The notes under the pieces: model-generated
What the model was told of the DNA's origin: nothing
What the model saw: only the letters and a program-made list of their open reading frames with translations
Databases searched by the model: none
Shown: piece by piece, positions 51,400 to 60,840 of the stretch
How positions within the stretch are numbered: position 1 is the first letter of the stretch
Layout of the letters: every line of letters begins with the position of its first letter
Assembly (NCBI RefSeq): GCF_003931565.1
Contig: NZ_RRYI01000003.1
Span: forward strand, 1-64,000
Source of the DNA: Caulobacter sp. 602-1
Lineage (GTDB): Bacteria > Pseudomonadota > Alphaproteobacteria > Caulobacterales > Caulobacteraceae
DNA: 64,000 bases
Direction: 5' to 3'
Made by a program: the position numbers and the translations under genes

Positions 51400-53393
51400 C
51401 AGGCGGTCGCGGCCTCCGGAGCCGGTTTGGCGAGCCCCAATCTGGCGGCTTCCTGGGCGCGGGCGATGTCGGGCGGGGTGGCGTCGGCCTTCAGGACGCG
51501 AAGGGCTTCCTCGAGCGAAAGGATATTCTGCCCCTCGCCGCCGAGGCGACGCAAAGCCAGCTGACCCGTTTCGGCTTCCTTACGACCCACCACCGCGATC
51601 ACGGGCACCTTGGCGAGGCTATGCTCGCGAATCTTGTAATTGATCTTCTCATTACGCAGATCCACTTCCGCGCGCATCCCCAAGCTGGTCAATTTCTCGA
51701 CGACCGCGCGGGCGTAGTCATCGGCGTCGGACGTGATCGTGGCCACGACAACCTGCGTCGGCGCCAGCCAAACAGGCAGGGCGCCCGCGAAGTTTTCCAA
51801 CAAGATGCCGATGAAACGCTCGAAGGACCCCAAGATAGCCCGGTGAAGCATCACCGGACGCTTCTTCGAACCATCCTCCGAAACGTACTCGGCGTCCAAT
51901 CGTTCCGGCAAAACGAAATCAAGTTGCAGCGTGCCGCACTGCCAGACACGGCCAATGGCGTCCTTAAGCGAGAACTCCAGTTTCGGGCCGTAGAACGCGC
52001 CTTCACCTGGCTGCAGCACCAAGGTCTCGCCCGCTGCTTGCGCCGCGGCGGACAGGGCGGCTTCAGCCTTATCCCAGACTTCGTCCGAGCCGGCGCGCAG
52101 TTCCGGACGCGTCGAGAACTTGGTGTCGGCCAGCGTCATGCCGAGGTCGTTATAGACCGAGCGCAACAGTTCGATGAACCGGGCGCTTTCCTCCGTGACC
52201 TGCTCTTCGCGGCAGAAGATGTGGGCGTCATCCTGCGTGAAGGCGCGCACCCGCATGATGCCGTGCATGGCGCCCGACGGCTCGTAGCGGTGGCAGGCGC
52301 CGAACTCGGCCATGCGCAGCGGCAGTTCGCGATAGCTCTTCTGGCCGACGTTGAAGATCTGGATGTGGCCAGGGCAGTTCATCGGCTTGACCGCCAGGAT
52401 CTCGCCCTCGGCGCTCTCGCACATGAACATGGCGTGGCCGAACTTCTCGGCGTGGCCCGACTTTTCCCACAGGCTCTTGTCGAGGATCTGCGGCGTCTTC
52501 ACTTCCTTGTAGCCGGCCGCGTCGAGGCGACGGCGCATATAGTCCTCAAGCACGCGGTACAGGGCCCAGCCCTTGGCGTGCCAGAACACCATGCCCTTGC
52601 CCTCTTCCTGGATATGGAAGAGGTCCATCGTCTTGCCGAGCTTGCGGTGATCGCGACGCTCGGCTTCCTCGATGCGCTTCAGATAGGCTTCCAGGTCGGC
52701 TTCCGAGGCCCAGCTCGTGCCGTAGATGCGCTGCAGCTGCGCGTTATTCTGATCGCCGCGCCAGTAGGCGCCGGCCAGCTTCGTCAGCTTGAAGGCCTTG
52801 CCGACATGCTTGGTCGACGGAAGGTGCGGACCACGGCACAGGTCTTTCCAGTTGCCCTGGCGATAGACCGTGATCGTGTCCGTGCCCGGCAGGTCACGGA
52901 TGATCTGAGCCTTGTACTGCTCGCCGATCTCGTCGAAGTGCCGAATGGCCTCCTCGCGGTCCCAGACCTCGCGCGTGATCTTCTCGTCGCGGTCGACGAT
53001 CTCCTTCATGCGCTTTTCGATCTTCTCCAGATCGTCCAGGCTGAAGGGCTCGTCGCGCGCGAAGTCGTAATAGAAGCCGTCCTCGACGTTCGGGCCGATC
53101 GTCACCTGGGTGCCGGGGAACAGCTCCTGGACGGCCTCGGCCAACACGTGGGCCGTGTCGTGGCGGATCGTCTCGAGCGCCTCGGGCGCTTCGCGCGTCA
53201 GGATCTCGAACTTGCGCTCGCCCGTCAGCAGGTCGGGCGTCAGGGCGCGATCGAGGTCGAGAACCTGGCCGTCCAGCTTGATCAGCAGGGCCTTCTTCTC
53301 GAGGGATTTGGAGATGGCGGCGGCGACGTCGCGCCCCGTCGAGCCGTCAGGATACTGACGGGCCGAGCCGTCGGGGAAAACCAGATCGATCAT
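51399..53393 (-). CDS. thrS: Threonyl-tRNA synthetase
   Basis: 664 residues in normal domain order. The N-terminal TGS domain occupies about 1-60, followed by the editing domain with zinc-type His/Cys in [11 protein letters not shown], the class II catalytic core and the anticodon domain. Core motifs include [14 protein letters not shown] (motif 2 region, zinc Cys), [34 protein letters not shown], and the motif 3 region [31 protein letters not shown]. The start at 53393 overlaps yidD by four bases. Confidence 0.97.
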   Translation of the reverse strand: MIDLVFPDGSARQYPDGSTGRDVAAAISKSLEKKALLIKLDGQVLDLDRALTPDLLTGERKFEILTREAPEALETIRHDTAHVLAEAVQELFPGTQVTIGPNVEDGFYYDFARDEPFSLDDLEKIEKRMKEIVDRDEKITREVWDREEAIRHFDEIGEQYKAQIIRDLPGTDTITVYRQGNWKDLCRGPHLPSTKHVGKAFKLTKLAGAYWRGDQNNAQLQRIYGTSWASEADLEAYLKRIEEAERRDHRKLGKTMDLFHIQEEGKGMVFWHAKGWALYRVLEDYMRRRLDAAGYKEVKTPQILDKSLWEKSGHAEKFGHAMFMCESAEGEILAVKPMNCPGHIQIFNVGQKSYRELPLRMAEFGACHRYEPSGAMHGIMRVRAFTQDDAHIFCREEQVTEESARFIELLRSVYNDLGMTLADTKFSTRPELRAGSDEVWDKAEAALSAAAQAAGETLVLQPGEGAFYGPKLEFSLKDAIGRVWQCGTLQLDFVLPERLDAEYVSEDGSKKRPVMLHRAILGSFERFIGILLENFAGALPVWLAPTQVVVATITSDADDYARAVVEKLTSLGMRAEVDLRNEKINYKIREHSLAKVPVIAVVGRKEAETGQLALRRLGGEGQNILSLEEALRVLKADATPPDIARAQEAARLGLAKPAPEAATA

Positions 53394-53644
53394 TCTTCAC
53401 ATATCCACTTGCGTGGCTGGCGCCCCGGCGGCGGGGGGTCGTACCCCGAGCCACCTAACGGATTGCAGCGGCAAATCCGTCGCAACGCCAACCAGGAACC
53501 CTTGAGCGGGCCATGATCCTTGAGGGCGGCCGCCGCGTATTCCGAACAGCTCGGCGCGAATCGGCACTGCCGCCCGATGAGGGGCGAAAGCGTCAACTTG
53601 TAGGCGCGAAGGCCAAGGTCGACGGTGCGGTCGTAGAAGGTCAT
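53390..53644 (-). CDS. yidD: Membrane protein insertion efficiency factor YidD
   Basis: 84 residues. [31 protein letters not shown] and [17 protein letters not shown] match YidD, with the three conserved cysteines. The ATG at 53644 starts at the family N-terminus. YidD helps YidC-dependent membrane insertion. Here it overlaps thrS by four bases rather than sitting beside rnpA-yidC, where it is often found. Confidence 0.92.
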   Translation of the reverse strand: MTFYDRTVDLGLRAYKLTLSPLIGRQCRFAPSCSEYAAAALKDHGPLKGSWLALRRICRCNPLGGSGYDPPPPGRQPRKWICEE

Positions 53645-53696
53645 GCCGGCGCGCGACTTTGTTGCAGTGCGGTTACACACTCCCCGGAGAGAGGGA

Positions 53697-54158
53697 TCAA
53701 GCCGCGCCGGCGGTGCTAGTTCGCGTTTCGGAGACAGCTGTGGCCTTCCGGACAGCCTCGACCGTCGCTTCGAACGCCAGCAGCGTCGAGGCGTGACGGG
53801 CGGGATAGTCCTTGACCGGCTCCAGCACGGCGAGCTCCGCAAACCGGCCCGCGGGAGGCGAACCGTTCGTCTTCAGCATAGCGGCAAGAGAGTCGCGCGC
53901 CAACTCGATGTCGGAAAGTTCCGCGCCGATGACATTCGCGCCCAGGATCGCGGCGGCGGCCTGGCCCAGGGCGCAGGCCGAAACGTCCTGGGCGTAGTCG
54001 ATGACCTTGCCGTCCTCGACGACCACGTCGACGACGATCCGGCTGCCGCACAGCTTGGCGTGTTTCTCGGCGCTGGCGTCGGGCGCGGGCAGGCGTCCGG
54101 CCCGCGGCATGTTGGCCACGAGCGTCAGGATCCGAGCGCTGTAGAGGTCGTCGATCAT
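53697..54158 (-). CDS. Iron-sulfur cluster assembly scaffold (NifU-N/IscU-like, divergent)
   Basis: 153 residues. The NifU/IscU fold is shown by YSARILTLVANMPRAGRL, AKLCGSRIVVDVVVEDGKV and VSACALGQAAAAILG, giving the first two scaffold cysteines. The third Cys, normally in the LPPVKxxCS region, is absent: the equivalent EPVKDYPARHAS ends in Arg-His. It is therefore either a distinct alphaproteobacterial scaffold type or a non-canonical one. It sits 52 bases before yidD. Confidence 0.85.
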   Translation of the reverse strand: MIDDLYSARILTLVANMPRAGRLPAPDASAEKHAKLCGSRIVVDVVVEDGKVIDYAQDVSACALGQAAAAILGANVIGAELSDIELARDSLAAMLKTNGSPPAGRFAELAVLEPVKDYPARHASTLLAFEATVEAVRKATAVSETRTSTAGAA

Positions 54159-54165
54159 GGGAAGC

Positions 54166-54627
54166 TTAAGATGGGGTCTTCTGGCGCTCGGACCAGATGG
54201 CCTCGGCGCGGTCGCGGACGGCTTCGCCCATCTCCGTGAAAGCGGCCCGCAGCTTGCGGCGCTCGTCGCGGCCGACGAACCGCAGCAGCGGCCCCATGAA
54301 CAGCTCGCCGTTCGAGAAGGTCGAGTTGCTCGGACCCATGCTCTCGATCTCGAGATAGCGGATCGCCGTGACGAACCCGCCGATCCGGCTGGAGCGCCAG
54401 TGCAGCTGCTCGTACGGCACCCAGTCGTGGACCACCGGCGTGATCACCGCGGCCGGCTGGCCCGGCAGGTGCTGCTCCAGCGTGAGGTTGGCCCCGATCT
54501 TCAGCTGGCCCTCGGCCTTGCGGTAGAGCGGGTTCCATGTCTCCCAGGACTCGAATTCCGAGACGATCTCCCAGACGATCTCGGCGGGGGCCTGGACCCC
54601 GATACGGTGCTCGACGGCGCGTTTCAT
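54166..54627 (-). CDS. SRPBCC/START-like domain protein
   Basis: 153 residues. VEHRIGVQAPAEIVWEIVSEFESWETWNPLYRKAEGQLK is the standard start of the SRPBCC ligand-binding fold (PF10604 type), and the C-terminal helix AFTEMGEAVRDRAEAIW closes it. The ligand is unknown. It lies between cysS and the scaffold gene with seven-base and 14-base gaps, so it likely shares their transcript. Confidence 0.85.
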   Translation of the reverse strand: MKRAVEHRIGVQAPAEIVWEIVSEFESWETWNPLYRKAEGQLKIGANLTLEQHLPGQPAAVITPVVHDWVPYEQLHWRSSRIGGFVTAIRYLEIESMGPSNSTFSNGELFMGPLLRFVGRDERRKLRAAFTEMGEAVRDRAEAIWSERQKTPS

Positions 54628-54641
54628 CGGCTCGCTAACCC

Positions 54642-56033
54642 TTAGTCCTTCATTCGCCAGGTGGCGCCGGAAGGGCCGTCCATGACCACCACGCCCAGGG
54701 CGTCGATCTCGGCGCGGATCGCGTCGGCGGCGGCCCAGTCCTTGGCGGCGCGCGCGGCCAGGCGCTTGGCCAGCAGGTCCTCGACCTGGGCCTTAAGTTC
54801 GTCCGACGCGTCGCCCTCGAACCAGCTGTCCGGGTCGGCCTGCAGGAAGCCCAGCAGGGCGCCGGCCTCGATCAGGCGGGCCTTGTTGGCGGCGATGGCG
54901 ATCGTGTCGCCGGCCGTCACGGCCTTCTCGATCAGGCTGGAGACCTCGAAGAAGGCGGACGTGGCCAGCGGCGTGTTCAGATCGTCCATCAGGGCGGCGA
55001 CCACCTCTTCCGGGGCTTCCATGGCCTGATCCAGCGGCACGTCCTTGGCGCGGCGCAGGGCGCCGTACAGTCGGTCCAGCGACTTCTTGGACTGCTCCAG
55101 CAGCTCCGGCGTCCAGTCCAGCGGCTGGCGATAGTGGGCCGACAGCAGCGCCCAGCGGATCACCTCGCCCGGCACGTTCTTCAGAAGCTCGTGCGGGATG
55201 ACGACATTGCCCAGGCTCTTGGACATCTTCTCGCCGGCCATGTCGAGGAAGCCGTTGTGCATCCAGTAGTTGGCCAGCACCGACGTCCTGTGAGCGCAGC
55301 GGCTCTGGGCGACCTCGTTCTCGTGGTGCGGGAAGGCCAGGTCGATGCCGCCGGCGTGGATGTCGATGGTGTCGCCGAGCGTCTTCTCGATCATCGCCGA
55401 GCACTCGATATGCCAGCCCGGACGGCCCGCGCCCCAGGGGCTGTCCCACTCGGGCTCGTTTTCCTTGGACGGCTTCCACAGCACGAAGTCGGCCGGGTGG
55501 CGCTTGTACGGCGCGACCTCGACGCGGGCGCCGGCGATCATCTCGTCCAGCGGCCGCCCGGAAAGCTGGCCGTAGTCGGGAAAGCTCTGAGTGTCGAACA
55601 GCACGTGCCCCTCGGCGGCATACGCCGAGCCGTTATCGACCAGCTTGCCGATCATCTCGACGATCGCGCCGATATGGTCGGTGGCGCGCGGCTCGAGATT
55701 CGGACGCAGCGCGCCCAGGGCGTCGGCGTCCTGGTGATAGGCCGCCAGGTAGCGCTCGGTGATCACCGAGATGTCGACGCCTTCCTCGGCGGCCTTCTTG
55801 TTGATCTTGTCATCCACGTCCGTGACGTTGCGGGCATAGACCACCGCGTCCTCGCCATAGAGGCTGCGCAGCACGCGATAGAGCACGTCGAACACGACGA
55901 CGGGCCGGAAATTGCCAATGTGGGCGTGGTTCCAGACCGTCGGACCGCACACGTACATCGTCACCCGCTTGGGATCGGCGGGAACGAAGTCGCGCTTCTC
56001 GCGCGCCAGGGTGTCGTGGATCTTCAGGGTCAT
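54642..56033 (-). CDS. cysS: Cysteinyl-tRNA synthetase
   Basis: 463 residues. The class I HIGH motif is in CGPTVWNHAHIGNFRP, whose Cys is a zinc ligand. The zinc site continues in WHIECSAM, and KMSKS is in GEKMSKSLGN. The C-terminal helical domain ends in a short basic segment. The start MTLKIHD at 56033 is the family start; the frame is open to 56117 but not conserved. It is first in the minus-strand run leading to yidD and thrS. Confidence 0.96.
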   Translation of the reverse strand: MTLKIHDTLAREKRDFVPADPKRVTMYVCGPTVWNHAHIGNFRPVVVFDVLYRVLRSLYGEDAVVYARNVTDVDDKINKKAAEEGVDISVITERYLAAYHQDADALGALRPNLEPRATDHIGAIVEMIGKLVDNGSAYAAEGHVLFDTQSFPDYGQLSGRPLDEMIAGARVEVAPYKRHPADFVLWKPSKENEPEWDSPWGAGRPGWHIECSAMIEKTLGDTIDIHAGGIDLAFPHHENEVAQSRCAHRTSVLANYWMHNGFLDMAGEKMSKSLGNVVIPHELLKNVPGEVIRWALLSAHYRQPLDWTPELLEQSKKSLDRLYGALRRAKDVPLDQAMEAPEEVVAALMDDLNTPLATSAFFEVSSLIEKAVTAGDTIAIAANKARLIEAGALLGFLQADPDSWFEGDASDELKAQVEDLLAKRLAARAAKDWAAADAIRAEIDALGVVVMDGPSGATWRMKD

Positions 56034-56231
56034 TGGGTCGCGGCAACCTAACGTAACGGAGGTGTTGCCCCCGAAAGGGGCCGGCCCCATATATCTTCCA
56101 GATACGGCGAGGGCCATGTCGCGATGCGTCTAAATCGCTCCTCGCGCCGTATATGAAACGGGTGGCACGCGTAATTCCGGAGCGACAGGCGCTTCGGCGC
56201 AACTCAGCCCGTGGAAAGACCTCTGAAAAAC

Positions 56232-56867
56232 ATGGACGCCTTGTCCCGCGAGCGAACCCTGATCGGCTCTGAAACCGGTCTTGATCTTGAACCCGCCGAG
56301 CGCCCCACCCGAGACGAGGCCATGGCCGCCGTCCGGACCCTGCTGGCCTGGGCCGGCGACAACCCCGACCGTGAAGGCCTGCTCGACACGCCCCAGCGCG
56401 TGGTCGACGCCTATGGCGAGTGGTTCGCCGGCTATCACGGCGATCCGGCCAAGGAGCTTTCGCGCACCTTCGAGGACGTGCAGGGCTATGACGACATGGT
56501 GATGCTGCGCGGCATCGACGTGCAGAGCCACTGCGAACACCACATGGCGCCGTTCCTGGGCAAGGCCTGGGTGGCCTACATGCCGACCGGCAAGGTCGTG
56601 GGCCTGTCCAAGCTGGCTCGCCTGGTCGAGATTTTCGCCAAGCGTCTCCAGACTCAGGAGACCATGACGATGCAGGTCGCCGACGCGATCGAGGATCACC
56701 TTAGCGCCGCCGGCGTGGCCGTGCTGATCGACGCCGAGCACCAGTGCATGAGCACCCGCGGCGTCCACCACCACGACGTCTCGACCATCACCACCCAGTT
56801 CCGCGGCGTGTTCAAGACCGACAAGGTCCTGCAGCAGCGGTTCATGGATCTGGTGACGCGGAAGTAG
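56232..56867 (+). CDS. folE: GTP cyclohydrolase I
   Basis: Makes dihydroneopterin triphosphate from GTP, the entry to folate and pterin synthesis. 211 residues. Zinc ligands are in [11 protein letters not shown] and in [13 protein letters not shown]. The family N-terminus runs through [19 protein letters not shown]. The ATG at 56232 is used; a GTG at 56211 would add seven residues. It would feed the FolB/FolX, PTR1-like and QueD-like enzymes encoded at 2585-4880. Confidence 0.96.
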   Translation: MDALSRERTLIGSETGLDLEPAERPTRDEAMAAVRTLLAWAGDNPDREGLLDTPQRVVDAYGEWFAGYHGDPAKELSRTFEDVQGYDDMVMLRGIDVQSHCEHHMAPFLGKAWVAYMPTGKVVGLSKLARLVEIFAKRLQTQETMTMQVADAIEDHLSAAGVAVLIDAEHQCMSTRGVHHHDVSTITTQFRGVFKTDKVLQQRFMDLVTRK

Positions 56868-56870
56868 GGC

Positions 56871-57755
56871 CTACGCCGCCGCGCGGATCCCTTCGCGGAT
56901 CCGCGCGACGCAGGCGTCCACCGGGCGGTGGACCAGCGTCACCAGGACGAAGCTGATCAGCATCAAGAGATACCAGGCGCCCATCTTCTCGATCGGCACC
57001 AGATGCCAGCCCTTGGCCTGGCTGGGATAGATCCACGCCCCGGCGAAGGTGCCGAGGTTCTCGGCGAACCAGATGAACAGCGAGACCAGCACCGCGCCCA
57101 TCAGCATCGGCATGCGGCGCGCGGTCTGATCCGGCGTGAACACGAACCAGGTCCGGCCGAACAGCAGCGCCGACAGGGCGAACAGCCCCATCCGGAAGTC
57201 GACGATGTAGTGATGGCTGAAGAAGTTGGCGTAGATCAGCACCGCCAGGATGTGGGTGCTCCAGAACGGCGGATAACGCACGAAGGTGATGTCGAACAGC
57301 CGCCAGATCCGCGCGATGTAGCTGCCGACGCAGGCGTACATGAAGCCGGTGAACAGCGGCACGCCGCCGATCCGCAAGAGGCTGGGCTCGGGATAGATCC
57401 ACGAGCCATGAGCGGTCTTGAACAGCTCCATGATCGTGCCGACGACGTGGAACATGAAGATGACCAGCGCCTCGTCCCAGCGCTCCAGCTTCAGGGCCAG
57501 CAGCAGGACTTGAATGGCGACGGCGGCGATGACCAGGAAATCGTAGCGCGCCAGCGGCGCGCCGGCCGGCCAGAACAGGTGCGTGCCGACCAGCAGGGCC
57601 AGCATCAGGCCGCCGAACAGACAGGCCCAGGCCTGCTTCAGGCCGAACAGCAGGAATTCGTAGGCATAGCCGTTCCAGCGCGACCGTCGCGCCCAAGGCC
57701 TCGCCCTCTCGTCCAGCGCCGCCACGCCGGCCTTGATGCGGTCTTTCAGGTTCAT
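56871..57755 (-). CDS. DUF817 membrane protein
   Basis: 294 residues with about eight membrane helices. EFLLFGLKQAWACLFGG and FHVVGTIMELFKTAHGSWIYPEPS match the DUF817 (YoaT-like) family, as does GTFAGAWIYPSQAKGW. Function unknown. It is convergent with folE, with only three bases between stops. Confidence 0.88.
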   Translation of the reverse strand: MNLKDRIKAGVAALDERARPWARRSRWNGYAYEFLLFGLKQAWACLFGGLMLALLVGTHLFWPAGAPLARYDFLVIAAVAIQVLLLALKLERWDEALVIFMFHVVGTIMELFKTAHGSWIYPEPSLLRIGGVPLFTGFMYACVGSYIARIWRLFDITFVRYPPFWSTHILAVLIYANFFSHHYIVDFRMGLFALSALLFGRTWFVFTPDQTARRMPMLMGAVLVSLFIWFAENLGTFAGAWIYPSQAKGWHLVPIEKMGAWYLLMLISFVLVTLVHRPVDACVARIREGIRAAA

Positions 57756-57870
57756 CGCGTCCCCCGGAGCGCAACGCCGCGCTCCAGCCTTCCAAACAAA
57801 GCGTGTTCAGGCAGGCTTTGCAGGGGCGGGAAACTAGCGCACGGCCTCGCCCTGCGCCATATGTGGCGCC

Positions 57871-58290
57871 ATGAGCACCGACCTGTTCCCCCAAGCCCAC
57901 AGCAAGCACGATCTGGAGCGCGGAACCGCTCTGGCGCCCCGCTTCAACGCCGACGGTCTGGTCGTGGCGGTGGCCCAGCACGCCGACAGCGGCGAGATCC
58001 TGATGCTGGCCTGGATGAACGCCCAGGCGCTGAAGCTGACGGTCGAGACCCGCATCGCCCACTATTTCAGCCGCTCGCGGGGCGAGCTCTGGAAGAAGGG
58101 CGAAACCAGCGGCCAGCTGCAGGACGTCGTCGAGCTGCGGGTCGACTGCGACCAGGACGCGGTGCTGCTGAAGGTGCGTCCGCGTGGCGACGGCGGCGCC
58201 TGCCACGTCGGCTTCCGCTCGTGCTTCTACCGCGTGCTGAACGACGGGAAGCTGGTTGAGCGGGAAACACCGATCCATGACCACCCCTGA
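57871..58290 (+). CDS. hisI: Phosphoribosyl-AMP cyclohydrolase
   Basis: 139 residues, the single-domain HisI without the HisE fusion. Motifs are MLAWMNAQALKLTVETRIAHYFSRSRGELWKKGETSG, VDCDQDAVLLKV and ACHVGFRSCFY, with the zinc and magnesium ligands. Third step of histidine synthesis. The next gene starts inside its last codons. Confidence 0.95.
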   Translation: MSTDLFPQAHSKHDLERGTALAPRFNADGLVVAVAQHADSGEILMLAWMNAQALKLTVETRIAHYFSRSRGELWKKGETSGQLQDVVELRVDCDQDAVLLKVRPRGDGGACHVGFRSCFYRVLNDGKLVERETPIHDHP

Positions 58291-58903
58291 GGCCCTTATC
58301 GCCTTCACCCTGGCCGCCGGGCTGCTGACGCTGACGCCGGGCCTCGACACCGCGCTGGTGATCCGCACCGCCGCCGCCGAGGGTCCTCGTCGCGCGACCG
58401 GAGCGGCGATCGGGATCGGCCTGGGCTGTTTCATCTGGGGCGCGGCGGCGGCCTTCGGGGTGGGCGCGCTGCTGACCGCCTCGGAAATGGCCTATGCGGT
58501 CCTCAAGTGGGTCGGCGCCGCCTATCTGGCCTGGACCGGGATCCGCATGATCCTCAAGCCCCGCGACCAGTTCGAGCCCGGCGAGATGAAGGCCATCGAC
58601 GCCGGCCCGATCGCGGCCCTGCGGCGCGGGCTCCTGACCAACCTGCTCAACCCCAAGGTCGGCATCTTCTACGTGTCGTTCCTGCCGCAGTTCATTCCGG
58701 CCGGCGTCGCACCGGCCCGGTTCGGGCTGCTGCTGGCCGGCATCCACGTGGTCCTGGGACTGCTATGGTTCGCCGCCCTGATCGCCGCCACGGTGCCGAT
58801 CGCGGGGCTGCTGCGCGAAGCCGTGGTGGTCCGGTGGCTGGACCGGGTGACGGGCTGCGTCTTCGTGGCGTTCGGCCTGCGGCTGGCGCTGGAACGGCGC
58901 TGA
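58277..58903 (+). CDS. LysE/RhtB-family amino-acid exporter
   Basis: 208 residues with six hydrophobic helices. LTPGLDTALVIRTAAAEGPRRATGAAIGIGLG and LLTNLLNPKVGIFYVSFLPQF are LysE/RhtB family signatures. It overlaps hisI by 14 bases. The exported amino acid is unknown; the hisI link could be incidental. Confidence 0.9.
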   Translation: MTTPEALIAFTLAAGLLTLTPGLDTALVIRTAAAEGPRRATGAAIGIGLGCFIWGAAAAFGVGALLTASEMAYAVLKWVGAAYLAWTGIRMILKPRDQFEPGEMKAIDAGPIAALRRGLLTNLLNPKVGIFYVSFLPQFIPAGVAPARFGLLLAGIHVVLGLLWFAALIAATVPIAGLLREAVVVRWLDRVTGCVFVAFGLRLALERR

Positions 58904-59022
58904 CTCGCCCCCTCCGGGCCTTCGGCCCTCCTCCCCCGGAGGGGGAAGAAGGTCTGCGGTTCCCCGTCCGCCCCCTCCGGGGGGCGGACGACCGCGAAGC
59001 GGTCAGGCGGGGGCCAGTAAGC
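58904..59022. repeat. GC-rich palindromic intergenic element
   Basis: CCCCCTCCGG and CCGGAGGGGG recur as facing runs, with a CCGCCCCC / GGGGGCGG hairpin and GACCGCGAAGCGGTC. It fills the gap between convergent genes and is likely both a terminator and a repeat. It shares character, not exact sequence, with the repeats at 34-150 and 24901-25017. Confidence 0.6.
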
Positions 59023-60729
59023 CTACCCCTCCTTCAGCGCCTCGACGCCGCCGCCGGCGGCGGGCGTCACGACGAAGCGCTTGAGCACGCTGGTCTCGTA
59101 TTTCGGCTCCAGGATGGTCGAGACCGCCACCAGGTCGCCCGTCGCCTTGCCATGCTCCAGGGTCAGCAGCACGAAGCCCTTGGCGCTGGGGTGGCTGTAG
59201 CGGACTTCCTTGTTGCGCTGGACAAAGGCCTCGCCGATCGGCGCGCCGGGCATCAGGTCGCCATAGCCGGGCGAGGTGATCGAGGTCGCGCCGAACTCGA
59301 CGGCCACGCGTTTGTCGCCGCCGTCGTTCCACAGCTCGTTGGCCCAGAACATGTGGCTGTCGCCGGCCAGAACGATCGGCCGGGCCTGGGCGGCGGTGAA
59401 GATGTCGTAGACCCGCTGGCGATCGGCCGGATAGCCGTCCCAGGCGTCCAGGTTCGACGGAATCTCATAGGCCGACATCGCCACCGACTGGGCGACGCGC
59501 TTCCTGGCGTAGTCGGGCAGCTTGGCGACCAGAGCGTCGAACTTCTCCTCGCCCATCGTCTTCTGCAGGTTGGGCGTGGCGACACGGGCCATGACCACCT
59601 GGTTGCCCAGCACCTGCCAGGCCGTGCCGGCCTTGACCGAGGCGCCGACCTGACCGGCCAGCCACCGCTCCTGATCCTGGCCCATCATCCGGCGCGAGGG
59701 ATCCTTCCACTTGGCGACGAAGGCGGCGACATCGGGCTTGCCGTCGACGATCGGCAGGTCGGTCTCGTAGTCGAGCTGCTGGCTGCGCGCGGTCAGACGC
59801 GTCTCGGTCATCAGCAGGGTGACGACGTCGCCGAACTGGAAGTCGCGCCAGGCCGCTTCGGGCAGGGCGCCCGCCGAAGGCTCACGGATCGGCATCCACT
59901 CATAATAAGCCTTCAGGGCCGCGGCCTTGCGGGTCGCCCAGTCCCCCTCGGTCTTGGGCGTGTGGTTCTCGGCCCCGCCGATCCAGCTGTCGTTGGCGGT
60001 CTCGTGGTCGTCCCAGACGACGATCCACGGCGCGCGAGCGTGGGCCGCCTGCAGCATGGGGTCGGTCTTGTAGATGCGGTGACGGCGCCGATAGTCGTCC
60101 AGGGTGACGATCTCGTGCGGCGGGTCGGGCATGCGCGTCTTGGCGGTCGGCGAGTTCATGCCGTAGTCGCCGGGCGCGGCGCCGTACTCGTAGATGTAGT
60201 CGCCCAGGTGCAGCACCGCATCGACGCGCGGCAGCTTGGCGATCGCGTCATAGGCGTTGAAATAGCCGTTCGGATAGAGGCTGCACGAGGCCACCGCCAG
60301 GACCACGTCCTTGGTCGCGCCGGTCGGCAGCGTGCGGGTGCGGCCGACCACCGCCTCGCCGACCGGCTGGCCCGCGCGGCTGGCGCGGAAGCGGTAGTGA
60401 TACTCGGTCCCCGGCTTCAGCCCCGTCACGTCGACCTTGACCGTATGGTCGCGTCCGGCGTCGGTGGTGGCGTGACCCTGACGGACGATGGTCTTGAAGT
60501 CCGGATCGTTGGCCACGTCCCAACGCACGCCCACGGGCAGCTTGGCGCCCGGCGCGGTCACCCGCGTCCACAGGATCACGCGGTCCTGCAGCGGATCGCC
60601 CGAGGCCACGCCGTGGTCGAAGCTGACCGGGCCATCGTGCAGGCCCTTGACGGTGGCGGCGGCGGCCTCGCCGGCGGCGGCGCCCGACAGGCCCAGCAGG
60701 CCCAGAACCTTGCGGCGGTCGATGGTCAT
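59023..60729 (-). CDS. Alkaline phosphatase D family protein (PhoD-like)
   Basis: 568 residues, exported through Tat: the N-terminus reads DRRKVLGLLGLSGAAAGEAAA. PhoD features are FDHGVASGDPLQDRVILWTRV, LHLGDYIYEYG, VVWDDHETANDSW and LAGDSHMFWANE, which carry the metal ligands. PhoD enzymes hydrolyse phosphodiesters and phosphomonoesters in the periplasm. The adjacent upstream TonB receptor may supply a phosphorylated compound. No Pho box could be read before either gene. Confidence 0.93.
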   Translation of the reverse strand: MTIDRRKVLGLLGLSGAAAGEAAAATVKGLHDGPVSFDHGVASGDPLQDRVILWTRVTAPGAKLPVGVRWDVANDPDFKTIVRQGHATTDAGRDHTVKVDVTGLKPGTEYHYRFRASRAGQPVGEAVVGRTRTLPTGATKDVVLAVASCSLYPNGYFNAYDAIAKLPRVDAVLHLGDYIYEYGAAPGDYGMNSPTAKTRMPDPPHEIVTLDDYRRRHRIYKTDPMLQAAHARAPWIVVWDDHETANDSWIGGAENHTPKTEGDWATRKAAALKAYYEWMPIREPSAGALPEAAWRDFQFGDVVTLLMTETRLTARSQQLDYETDLPIVDGKPDVAAFVAKWKDPSRRMMGQDQERWLAGQVGASVKAGTAWQVLGNQVVMARVATPNLQKTMGEEKFDALVAKLPDYARKRVAQSVAMSAYEIPSNLDAWDGYPADRQRVYDIFTAAQARPIVLAGDSHMFWANELWNDGGDKRVAVEFGATSITSPGYGDLMPGAPIGEAFVQRNKEVRYSHPSAKGFVLLTLEHGKATGDLVAVSTILEPKYETSVLKRFVVTPAAGGGVEALKEG

Positions 60730-60795
60730 GATGTGCTCTCCCCAGACACGGCGGCACGAGACAACGAAAGGAGGAGGCTGTCGAGCAACCTCAAA

Positions 60796-60831
60796 TCCGA
60801 CCTCCCCGGCATTCGCCCGGGGAAGGTCGGA
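60796..60831 (-). terminator. Terminator downstream of the TonB receptor
   Basis: TCCGACCTCCCCGG pairs with CCGGGG-A-AGGTCGGA, with one bulge, and on the minus strand runs into TTTGAGG. It lies 10 bases after the receptor stop, so phoD may have its own promoter or rely on readthrough. Confidence 0.7.
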
Positions 60832-60840
60832 CGGCGGCGT

